From: Halothiobacillus neapolitanus
Lineage (GTDB): Bacteria > Pseudomonadota > Gammaproteobacteria > Halothiobacillales > Halothiobacillaceae
Length of the DNA: 15,909 nt
Reading direction: 5' to 3'
Assembly (NCBI GenBank): GCA_020721485.1
Contig: DYMR01000019.1
Coordinates: 1 to 15,909, forward strand
Position numbers and translations under genes: made by a program. Positions 9,110 to 15,909 of the stretch are shown here, piece after piece; the first letter of the stretch is position 1, and each line of letters opens with the position of its first letter. A model generated the notes under the pieces. It ran no database searches. It saw nothing but the letters and a program-made list of their open reading frames with translations, and was not told the origin of the DNA.

Positions 9110-9118
9110 TGCGCCCGG

Positions 9119-9793
9119 ATGTTTCTGCCGTTTTTGAGTGAGGGCGCGCAGGCCGACCCCACCGATTTCCCCCCCGTTCAGAAAGCATTACGGGAACCGA
9201 ACGGGTTGCTGGCCGTGGGGGGCGATCTCTCCCTGCCGCGCCTGCTGGCCGCCTATGAACGCGGCATCTTCCCGTGGTACAGCGCAGACGACCCGATTTT
9301 GTGGTGGGCGCCCGACCCGCGCACCGTATTCACCCCCAGCCGCTTTCACCTCTCCCGTTCGCTGGCGAAATGGCGGCGGCAGGGGCAGTACCGCATCACC
9401 GTCGATCAAGCCTTTGCCGAAGTGGTGGCGGGCTGCGCCGCGCCGCGCTCGGATCAGGATGGCACCTGGATCGTGCCGGAATTATTCGATGCCTTTCTGC
9501 GGGTGTTTCATGCCGGCTACGGCCATTCGGTCGAAGTGTGGCAGGGCGATCAACTGGCCGGCGGGTTGTTCGGCGCGCGTTTTGGCCGCGCGGCCTTCGG
9601 TGAATCCATGTTCAGCCGTGCGCCGAATGCCTCCAAATGCGCCCTTGCCGCGATTTTGCTCGATCAAGTCTGGGGACCGATCGACTTCTTGGATTGCCAA
9701 TTCAGCACCGAACATCTGCTGAGCCTCGGCGCGCAGGAGTGGTCGCGCAGCCGGTTCATGCAGCGGCTGAATTTGGCCATGCACGGCATTTGA
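9119..9793 (+). CDS. aat: Leucyl/phenylalanyl-tRNA-protein transferase
   Basis: Aat attaches Leu or Phe from aminoacyl-tRNA to proteins with N-terminal Arg or Lys, marking them for ClpS/ClpAP degradation (N-end rule). The 224-residue product follows the family throughout: FPPVQKALREPNGLLAVGGDLS, then LLAAYERGIFPWYSADDPIL, WWAPDPR, GTWIVPELFDAF, HSVEVWQGDQLAGGLFG, FGESMFSR, and a C-terminal LLDQVWGPIDFLDCQF. The length is near the usual 230. The start at 9119 lies 9 bases behind yhbY with no clear Shine-Dalgarno, which suggests coupling. A six-pair hairpin, GACGGC-tct-GCCGTC (9792-9806), overlaps the stop but lacks a T-run. Confidence 0.97.
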   Translation: MFLPFLSEGAQADPTDFPPVQKALREPNGLLAVGGDLSLPRLLAAYERGIFPWYSADDPILWWAPDPRTVFTPSRFHLSRSLAKWRRQGQYRITVDQAFAEVVAGCAAPRSDQDGTWIVPELFDAFLRVFHAGYGHSVEVWQGDQLAGGLFGARFGRAAFGESMFSRAPNASKCALAAILLDQVWGPIDFLDCQFSTEHLLSLGAQEWSRSRFMQRLNLAMHGI

Positions 9794-9853
9794 CGGCTCT
9801 GCCGTCGATCCGTACATTCAAAACCCCGTTGTTCATTTTTTAAGGCGACCCGC

Positions 9854-11854
9854 ATGCCGCATCACGATGTCATGGCCTCCCTGCTGATCCTGCTGATCAT
9901 CTCGGTCGTCGCCGTGGTTGGCTTGCAACGGCTGCGCTTGCCGGCGATTTTGGGCTATTTGCTCGTCGGCGCCGTGGCCGGTCCCTACGGCCTAACCCTC
10001 ATCGGCAACATCAACGATATTCACCTGATCGCCGAATTTGGCGTGGTTTTCCTGCTGTTTATGCTGGGACTGGAGTTTTCCCTCCCCCGTTTGATCGCCA
10101 TGCGCCGCGCGGTCATCGGCATGGGCGGCGCGCAGGTGATCGCCACGGCGGGCATCACCGGCGCCACCGCCTGGTTTATGGGCTTTTCCCCCGCAGCCGC
10201 CTTTGTGTTGGCGGGCGTGATGACGGTGTCCTCGACCGCCATCGTCATCAAACAACTCGGCGACCAGCTTGAAATCAACAGCCGCCACGGCAACAACGCT
10301 GTGGGCGTGCTGCTGTTCCAAGACCTGGCCGCAATTCCATTTTTAATCATCATCCCCGTACTCGGCGCCACCATTGGCCGCACGGTGGATACCACCCAAG
10401 TCAGCATCAACATTGGCCTCACCATCGGCGCCGGCGTGCTGGCAGCGGTCGTCTTGTTTTTTGGCGGGCGCTGGGTGCTGCGCCCGCTGTTCCGCGAAAT
10501 TGCGCGCTCCCGCTCGGCCGAGCTGTTCACCATCGCTGTGTTGCTCGTCGTGCTCGGCGCGGGCTGGCTGACCAATCAGGCGGGCATTTCCTATGAACTC
10601 GGCGCCTTCTTGGCCGGCATCGCGCTTTCAGAAACCCAATACAAACATCAAATTGAAAGCGATGTGCGGCCATTCCGCGATGTGTTGCTCGGGCTGTTTT
10701 TCATCACCATCGGCATGATGCTCAATGTGCGGGAACTGCCGCAAGTCATCGGCTGGGTGCTGCTGCTGCTCGTGCTGTTGATCGTCGTCAAAACCGTGAT
10801 TGTGTTTTTGATTGGTCGGCTGATGGGCGAAGAACCCGGCGTGGCGCTGCGCACGGGGTTGGTGCTGGCGCAGGGCGGCGAATTCGGCTTTGCGATGCTC
10901 GCCATTACGGCGCCGCAAATCATGACGGACTTCGAGCGGCAGATGGTGTTGGCCGTGGTGATTTTCTCGATGGCGCTGACGCCGATCATCGTCAAATTCA
11001 ATGGCCGAATCACCAAGGCGATGGTGCCGAGCTACCAAAGAAAACGGCGTGAAAATCAAGCCCATATCGATCAGTTTTCGCAAGACATGAGCGGCCATGT
11101 CGTGATTTGCGGCTTTGGTCGGGTGGGGCAAAATGTCGCGCGCCTGCTACAAAGCGAAGGCTTTGAGTACACCGCCATCGAAATCGACCCGGACATCGTG
11201 CAACAGGCGCTCCAAGCTGGTTTGCCGGTGCATTACGGCAATTCCACCCATGCCGATATTTTGAACGCCGCCGGCTTGAGCCGCGCCCGCGCGCTGGTGG
11301 TGTCGCACTTGGACGAAACCGCCACGCTCAAAACCGTCGAAGCGGCGCGGAGCTTGTCCGAACACATCCCGATCATGGTGCGCGCCCGCACCGGCGAAGA
11401 ACTCGATCCGCTGTTCACCGCTGGCGCGAATGAAGTGGTCGTCAGCATTTACGAAATGAGCCTGGTGCTGTCCGGCAATGTGCTGCGCGCGCTGAATGTG
11501 CCCGTGTCGAAAATTTTGCGGCAAATTCAGGAAATTCGACGAGAACACTACGCCCCGCTGCGGCACACCTATGCCAGCAGCCGCGCCCGTTCCAACGAAG
11601 ATTTTCTGCCGCTCGCCCCGCGCACCCTGCGCAACATTACCCTCATCAAAGGGGCCTACGCCATTGGCCGCGCGCTCGAAAGCTGCCTGCCCGCCAGCCG
11701 CACCATCGTGGTCGATGCCATCAACCGAGGTGGCATTCGCGGCGAAACCCCGCAGGGCGACACCTTACTGGTCGAAGGCGACATTCTGACCCTGTATGGC
11801 GCGCCGGATGAGCTCGATACCGTCGAGCATTTTTTGCTCTCTGGCCGCGAGTAA
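9854..11854 (+). CDS. KefB/KefC-type monovalent cation:proton antiporter (CPA2) with TrkA-N and TrkA-C domains
   Basis: This inner-membrane transporter likely exchanges K+ (or Na+) for H+. Residues about 8-385 form the multi-helix Na_H exchanger domain, with LPAILGYLLVGAVAGPYGL, FLLFMLGLEFS, SSTAIVIKQL and the ELGAFLAGIALSE segment. A cytoplasmic TrkA-N domain begins near 412 with the nucleotide-binding VVICGFGRVGQNVARLL. A TrkA-C domain occupies about 587-666 and ends in GDILTLYG. The 666-residue length and domain set fit KefB/KefC/YbaL-like proteins, and I do not choose among them. AAGG eight bases upstream supports the ATG at 9854; a second ATG at 9872 is possible. It may be read from the yhbY-aat transcript, as the 60-base gap has no clear terminator. 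Confidence 0.93.
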   Translation: MPHHDVMASLLILLIISVVAVVGLQRLRLPAILGYLLVGAVAGPYGLTLIGNINDIHLIAEFGVVFLLFMLGLEFSLPRLIAMRRAVIGMGGAQVIATAGITGATAWFMGFSPAAAFVLAGVMTVSSTAIVIKQLGDQLEINSRHGNNAVGVLLFQDLAAIPFLIIIPVLGATIGRTVDTTQVSINIGLTIGAGVLAAVVLFFGGRWVLRPLFREIARSRSAELFTIAVLLVVLGAGWLTNQAGISYELGAFLAGIALSETQYKHQIESDVRPFRDVLLGLFFITIGMMLNVRELPQVIGWVLLLLVLLIVVKTVIVFLIGRLMGEEPGVALRTGLVLAQGGEFGFAMLAITAPQIMTDFERQMVLAVVIFSMALTPIIVKFNGRITKAMVPSYQRKRRENQAHIDQFSQDMSGHVVICGFGRVGQNVARLLQSEGFEYTAIEIDPDIVQQALQAGLPVHYGNSTHADILNAAGLSRARALVVSHLDETATLKTVEAARSLSEHIPIMVRARTGEELDPLFTAGANEVVVSIYEMSLVLSGNVLRALNVPVSKILRQIQEIRREHYAPLRHTYASSRARSNEDFLPLAPRTLRNITLIKGAYAIGRALESCLPASRTIVVDAINRGGIRGETPQGDTLLVEGDILTLYGAPDELDTVEHFLLSGRE

Positions 11855-11874
11855 GCCGTCAACGCCGAATGCCC

Positions 11875-11939
11875 CCGGATGAATCTGCCGGATGAATCTG
11901 CCGGATGAATCTGCCGGATGAATCTGCCGGACAAATCAG
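11875..11939 (+). repeat. 13-base tandem repeat (4 exact copies plus 1 degenerate) upstream of mfd
   Basis: The unit CCGGATGAATCTG occurs exactly at 11875, 11888, 11901 and 11914. A degenerate fifth copy (CCGGACAAATCAG) follows at 11927, and a CCAGAATC remnant comes after it. Each exact copy contains ATG, so start codons recur every 13 bases and therefore in all three frames. The fourth copy's ATG (11918) is in frame with mfd. The array sits in the spacer between the antiporter stop and mfd. Confidence 0.97.
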
Positions 11940-11983
11940 CCAGAATCCCCCTTCCTTCATTTCCCCACGATCCGTTTATCCCT

Positions 11984-14900
11984 ATGGCTCCAGCCACACC
12001 CCGCGCCCTGCCGCAGCCCGACCGGGCCGATCATCCGGTTTTTCTCCGTGCCGCCGCCCTCGTCGGCACCGCACAAGCCGTATCCACCTTGGTGCAACCC
12101 GGCAGTGCGCCGATTTTGGTCATCGCCCCCGACAGCCGCGCCGCCAGCGAATTCGCCCAAGCCTTGGCGATGTTCGGGCACAGCGCCCTGCTCTTCCCGG
12201 ACTGGGAAGTGCTGCCCTATGATCGGTTTTCCCCGCATCAGGATTTGATTTCCGCCCGCCTCGCCCTGCTCTGGCAACTGCCTCGGCACACCGGCGGCAT
12301 TTTGCTGGTGGCAGCACAAACCCTGTTGCAGCGCATGGCGCCGCCCAGTTTTATTGCCGGCCAAGGATTCGTGCTGAAAAAGGGCGACCGGCTCGACCCG
12401 CATGCCTACCGCGATCAACTGGTCGCCGCCGGCTATCTGGCCGTGAGCCAAGTGATGCAGCCGGGCGAATTCGCCCTGCGCGGCGGGCTGATTGATGTCT
12501 ACCCGATGGGCATGACGCACCCGGTGCGGATTGATTTGTTCGACGATGAAATCGACACCCTGCGCGGGTTCGACCCGGAAACCCAACGCTCGACCGACCC
12601 GGTGGACGCCATCACCGTGCTGCCCGCGCGCGAATTCCCACTCGACGAAGCGGGCATTGCCCTGTTTCGGCGGCAATGGCGCCAACGATTCGAGGGCGAC
12701 CCAACCCGCAGCCCGGTGTACAAACACATCAGCGACGGCTTGATTCCCGCCGGCATCGAAACCTACCTGCCGCTGTTTTTCGAACAAACCGCCACCCTGT
12801 TCGATCACCTGCCCGCCCAAGCGCGCCTGTTCGCCCTGCCCGGCGTGGGCGAAGCCATCGACCGCTTCATCGCCGACACGATTCATCGCTTCAGCCAGCG
12901 GGCGGGCGATCTGGCGCACCCGATTTTGCCGCCCGAAGCGCTGTATCAAACCGCCGAAGAAACCGTCGCCGCCCTCAAGCGTTGGCCGCGCTGGGAAACC
13001 GTGGCCGCCGCCGATCCGCGCCTGCCGCAAGCCATCGTGCTGCCCCACCACGCCCTGCCGGCGCTGCCGACCGCCGCCCGCGCCGAAGACGAACTCGCCG
13101 CGCTGCACAGCCTGCGCCAGCAGTTTTCTGGCCGCATTTTGCTCACCGCCGAAAGCCCTGGCCGCCGCGAGGCACTGGCCGAACTGTTGCGCCACGCCGG
13201 GCTAACGGCGCCGGTATTCAGCGCCTGGGGCGATTTTCTGGCCAGCGCCGAGCCGCTGGGTCTGCTGCTTTCGCCCATCGAACACGGCGCCGTGCTGCAC
13301 ACCGCGCAAGGCGACATCGCGCTCATTACCGAAACCGATTTGTATGCCGAACGGGTCGCCCAACGGCGCAAGCGACCGGCGCGCACCCGCGATGCCGATG
13401 CGCTGATTCACAACCTCAACGAACTGGCTGTCGGCGCGCCCGTGGTGCACGAAACCCACGGTGTTGGCCGATTCGGCGGATTAGAAACATTAGAAATCAA
13501 CGGCATGGCGCAGGAATTTTTGATTCTGCACTACGCCGGCGAAGACAAACTGTATGTGCCCGTATCGGCGCTGGATTTAATCAGCCGCTACACCGGCGGC
13601 GACGAAGACAACGCCCCGCTGCACAAACTCGGCAGCGGCCAGTGGGAAAAAGCCCGCCGCAAGGCCGCCGAACAAGTGCGCGATGTGGCCGCCGAACTGC
13701 TCGACATTCACGCCCGCCGTGCGGCGCGCCGGGGCGAGGCACTCGCGCTGCCGGAGGAATACGCCCGCTTTGCCGAAGGCTTCCCGTTCGAAACCACGCC
13801 CGATCAGCAACTGGCCATCGACAGCGTGCTGGCCGATCTCGCCCGCAGCCAGCCGATGGATCGCGTGGTGTGCGGCGATGTGGGTTTTGGCAAAACCGAG
13901 GTGGCGATGCGCGCCGCGTTCGCCGCCGTGCTGAACGGGCGGCAAGTGGCGGTGCTGGTGCCCACCACCTTGCTGGCCGAGCAACACCTGCGCAATTTCC
14001 GCGACCGCTTCGCCGATTGGCCGATTCGCATCGAAGGGCTATCGCGCCTCACCACCGGAAAAAAATCCGACGCCATCATCGACGAGCTCAAGCAAGGGCA
14101 GATCGACATCGTGATCGGCACCCACAAACTGCTGAGCGATGGGCTGGATTTCAAACAACTGGGTCTGGTGATTATCGATGAAGAACAACGGTTTGGCGTG
14201 CGGCACAAAGAGCAGCTCAAACGCCTGCGCGCCGAAGTCCATCTGCTCACCCTCACCGCCACGCCGATCCCGCGCACGCTGAACATGGCCTTGAGCGGCA
14301 TCCGCGATTTGTCGATTATCGCCACCCCGCCGCGCGAACGGCTCGCCGTCAAAACCCTGCTGCTGCGTTGGGACGACGCCCAAATCCGCGAGGCAGTGCA
14401 GCGCGAATTGAACCGGGGCGGGCAGGTGTATTTTCTGCACAACGAAGTCAAAACCATCGAAAAAATGGCCGAGCAACTGCAACGGCTCATCCCCGAAGCG
14501 CGCATTGCCATCGCCCACGGCCAGCTCTCCGAGCGGGCGCTCGAACAGGTGATGGCGGATTTTTACCACCAACGCTTCAACCTGCTGCTTTCGACCACCA
14601 TCATCGAATCGGGCATCGACATTCCCACCGCGAACACCATCGTGATTCACCGCGCGGATAAATTCGGCCTCGCGCAACTGCACCAACTGCGGGGTCGCGT
14701 CGGGCGCTCGCACCACCGTGCCTATGCCTACCTGATTACGCCCGAACCCGCGCAGATGACGCCCGATGCGGTCAAGCGGCTCGATGCCCTGGCCGCGCTG
14801 GAAGACCTGGGCGTCGGCTTCACCCTCGCCACGCACGATCTCGAAATTCGCGGCGCGGGCGAACTGCTCGGCGATGGGCAATCCGGCCAAATGCAAGAAG

Positions 14901-15427
14901 TCGGCTACAGCCTGTATATGGAACTGCTCGACCGCGCGGTGAAGGCGCTCAAATCCGGCAAACAGCCCGATCTGGCCGCGCCGCTCGAACGGCAAACCAG
15001 CGAAATCGACCTCGGCCTGCCCGCCCTGATCCCGAGCGATTTCGTGCCGGATGTCCACACCCGGCTGATCCTCTACAAACGGCTGTCCAGCGCGCCCGAT
15101 GACGCGACCATCGACCAACTGAAGGTCGAACTGATCGACCGCTTCGGCCTGCTGCCCGACCCCGCGCATACCCTGGTCGAAACCCACCGCCTGCGGCTCA
15201 AAGCGCGGGCGCTCGGCATCAAAAAACTCGAATGCGCCACGGGCGGCGCGCGGGTGGTGTTCCGGCCAGATGCCCGCATCGACCCGGCCAAACTGGTGCG
15301 GCTGATTCAGCGCGAGCCGCAACAGTACAAACTGAACGCCGACACGCTGAAAATTACCCGCCCACTGCCGGATTTAGCCGAACGCAGCCGCTTGGTTCGG
15401 CAAGTACTCAGCGAACTGACACCATGA
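11984..15427 (+). CDS. mfd: Transcription-repair coupling factor Mfd
   Basis: Mfd releases RNA polymerase stalled at DNA lesions and recruits UvrA for repair. From ATG 11984 the product is 1147 residues, matching E. coli's 1148. The N-terminal UvrB-like part includes LLFPDWEVLPYDRFSPHQDL and GEFALRGGLIDVYPMG. The RNA polymerase-interacting domain starts near 480 (GAPVVHETHGVGRF). The translocase motor has Walker A GDVGFGKTE near 630, DEEQRFGV near 731, LTLTATPIPRT, TTIIESGIDIPTANT and HQLRGRVGRS. The C-terminal domain carries VELIDRFGLLPDP. The frame is open to an ATG at 11918 inside the tandem repeat (1169 residues), but homology favours 11984. Neither start has a good ribosome-binding site. 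Confidence 0.97.
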   Translation: MAPATPRALPQPDRADHPVFLRAAALVGTAQAVSTLVQPGSAPILVIAPDSRAASEFAQALAMFGHSALLFPDWEVLPYDRFSPHQDLISARLALLWQLPRHTGGILLVAAQTLLQRMAPPSFIAGQGFVLKKGDRLDPHAYRDQLVAAGYLAVSQVMQPGEFALRGGLIDVYPMGMTHPVRIDLFDDEIDTLRGFDPETQRSTDPVDAITVLPAREFPLDEAGIALFRRQWRQRFEGDPTRSPVYKHISDGLIPAGIETYLPLFFEQTATLFDHLPAQARLFALPGVGEAIDRFIADTIHRFSQRAGDLAHPILPPEALYQTAEETVAALKRWPRWETVAAADPRLPQAIVLPHHALPALPTAARAEDELAALHSLRQQFSGRILLTAESPGRREALAELLRHAGLTAPVFSAWGDFLASAEPLGLLLSPIEHGAVLHTAQGDIALITETDLYAERVAQRRKRPARTRDADALIHNLNELAVGAPVVHETHGVGRFGGLETLEINGMAQEFLILHYAGEDKLYVPVSALDLISRYTGGDEDNAPLHKLGSGQWEKARRKAAEQVRDVAAELLDIHARRAARRGEALALPEEYARFAEGFPFETTPDQQLAIDSVLADLARSQPMDRVVCGDVGFGKTEVAMRAAFAAVLNGRQVAVLVPTTLLAEQHLRNFRDRFADWPIRIEGLSRLTTGKKSDAIIDELKQGQIDIVIGTHKLLSDGLDFKQLGLVIIDEEQRFGVRHKEQLKRLRAEVHLLTLTATPIPRTLNMALSGIRDLSIIATPPRERLAVKTLLLRWDDAQIREAVQRELNRGGQVYFLHNEVKTIEKMAEQLQRLIPEARIAIAHGQLSERALEQVMADFYHQRFNLLLSTTIIESGIDIPTANTIVIHRADKFGLAQLHQLRGRVGRSHHRAYAYLITPEPAQMTPDAVKRLDALAALEDLGVGFTLATHDLEIRGAGELLGDGQSGQMQEVGYSLYMELLDRAVKALKSGKQPDLAAPLERQTSEIDLGLPALIPSDFVPDVHTRLILYKRLSSAPDDATIDQLKVELIDRFGLLPDPAHTLVETHRLRLKARALGIKKLECATGGARVVFRPDARIDPAKLVRLIQREPQQYKLNADTLKITRPLPDLAERSRLVRQVLSELTP

Positions 15428-15876
15428 CCGCCCCTATGCCCAGCAGTGCCAACGGTGCCAGCGGTGCCCGCCCCGCCCCGCTCTGGCGCCGCGCCGCCGC
15501 GCTGTTTTACGACAGCCTGTTCGTCGTCGCCGTGCTGATGCTCGCCACGCTCATTTTTGTGGCCGCGCACCACGGCGAAGCCGTTCCGCCCGAAGGCGCG
15601 ATTCAATGGCTCTACCGGCTGTGGCTGCTGGTTTGGGTTGCGGGGTACTTCAGCGGCTTCTGGTGTTGGGGCGGGCAAACCCCCGGCATGAAGGTCTGGC
15701 ATATCCGCCTGCATCTGCCCGCCGGCGGCTGCTTGCGCCGCGCGATTTCCCGGTTCTTTTTCGGGTTATTCAGCCTCAGCCTTGCCGGCATTCCGTTCTG
15801 GCTGGCCGCACGCGACCCGGAACAGCGCGACCTGTTCGACCGCCGCCTCGGCGCACGGGTGCTGCGGGTTTTATAA
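15424..15876 (+). CDS. RDD-family membrane protein
   Basis: The 150-residue product fits the RDD family of small integral membrane proteins, whose role is mostly unknown. The name-giving residues are visible as Arg22/Arg23 and Asp30 in LWRRAAALFYDS, and Asp136/Asp139 in RDLFDRRLG. The conserved GQTPGMKVW loop lies near 84-92. Membrane segments are likely at about 29-48, 63-82 and 112-128. Its ATG overlaps the mfd TGA as ATGA, so it is translationally coupled to mfd. The frame extends upstream to 15232 inside mfd, but the coupled start gives the expected domain boundaries. The 33 bases after its stop hold nothing I can identify. Confidence 0.9.
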   Translation: MTAPMPSSANGASGARPAPLWRRAAALFYDSLFVVAVLMLATLIFVAAHHGEAVPPEGAIQWLYRLWLLVWVAGYFSGFWCWGGQTPGMKVWHIRLHLPAGGCLRRAISRFFFGLFSLSLAGIPFWLAARDPEQRDLFDRRLGARVLRVL

Positions 15877-15909
15877 ATCATCCACCGGAAACCAACGCCC
15901 GGTTATCTA

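Noticed and set aside
11825..11839. GAGCA-TTTTTT-GCTC hairpin near the end of the antiporter gene
   Set aside because: The T-run is in the loop rather than after the stem, and the element is inside the coding sequence, so it is not a terminator.
11957..13195. 412-codon open frame on the minus strand opposite mfd
   Set aside because: It is antisense to the conserved N-terminal half of mfd. Its composition is Gly/Gln/Arg/Ala-rich and no motifs are visible.
12676..14181. 501-codon open frame on the plus strand in another frame of mfd
   Set aside because: The translation is dominated by Arg, Ala, Pro and Gly, typical of an out-of-frame reading of a GC-rich gene. The mfd frame has all expected motifs.
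14039..15322. 427-codon open frame on the minus strand opposite mfd
   Set aside because: It is antisense to the mfd motor and C-terminal domains. It has no recognisable domain and is a shadow of codon bias.
15232..15423. Upstream extension of the RDD protein frame into mfd
   Set aside because: The added 64 residues are Arg/Ala/Gly-rich and lie out of frame in mfd. The ATG at 15424 overlaps the mfd stop and fits the RDD domain start.
15878..15909. Possible C-terminus of a convergent minus-strand gene at the right edge
   Set aside because: One minus frame is open for about nine codons to the window edge, too short to tell from chance.

Overview
The window looks like ordinary chromosomal DNA from a GC-rich gammaproteobacterium or a close relative such as an Acidithiobacillia-type lineage. 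The basis is the conserved housekeeping order yhbY / rlmE-ftsH-folP-glmM-tpiA-secG-tRNA-Leu, with yhbY divergent from rlmE. Species cannot be assigned from sequence reading alone. Two sets of respiratory genes interrupt this order: a dihaem cytochrome c and a Sco/PCu(A)C copper-delivery pair. This suggests a respiring organism with a copper-containing terminal oxidase.

Left half (about 1-8734) is read entirely from the minus strand. From right to left it holds sco and pcuAC (4-base overlap), rlmE, ftsH, folP (overlapping or abutting ftsH), a cytochrome c4-like gene with its own upstream spacer and a clear rho-independent terminator, then glmM, tpiA, secG and the 5' part of a tRNA-Leu(GAG) cut by the left edge. 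The genes cover copper delivery to the oxidase, ribosomal RNA 2'-O-methylation, membrane proteolysis, folate synthesis, periplasmic electron transfer, amino-sugar activation for peptidoglycan, glycolysis and protein secretion.

Right half (about 8831-15876) is read from the plus strand. It holds yhbY, aat, a KefB/KefC-type cation/proton antiporter with TrkA-N and TrkA-C domains, mfd (transcription-repair coupling factor), and a small RDD-family membrane protein whose start overlaps the mfd stop by 4 bases. A 13-base tandem repeat (four exact copies plus one degenerate) lies between the antiporter and mfd and makes the mfd start ambiguous.

I found no CRISPR array, prophage, insertion sequence, toxin-antitoxin pair or defence system, and no stretch over 300 bases without a gene. 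The observations most worth a second look are the 13-base tandem repeat before mfd, the copper/haem genes placed inside the housekeeping cluster, the paired hairpins behind pcuAC, and a possible small ORF between glmM and tpiA. I see no convincing undescribed system.
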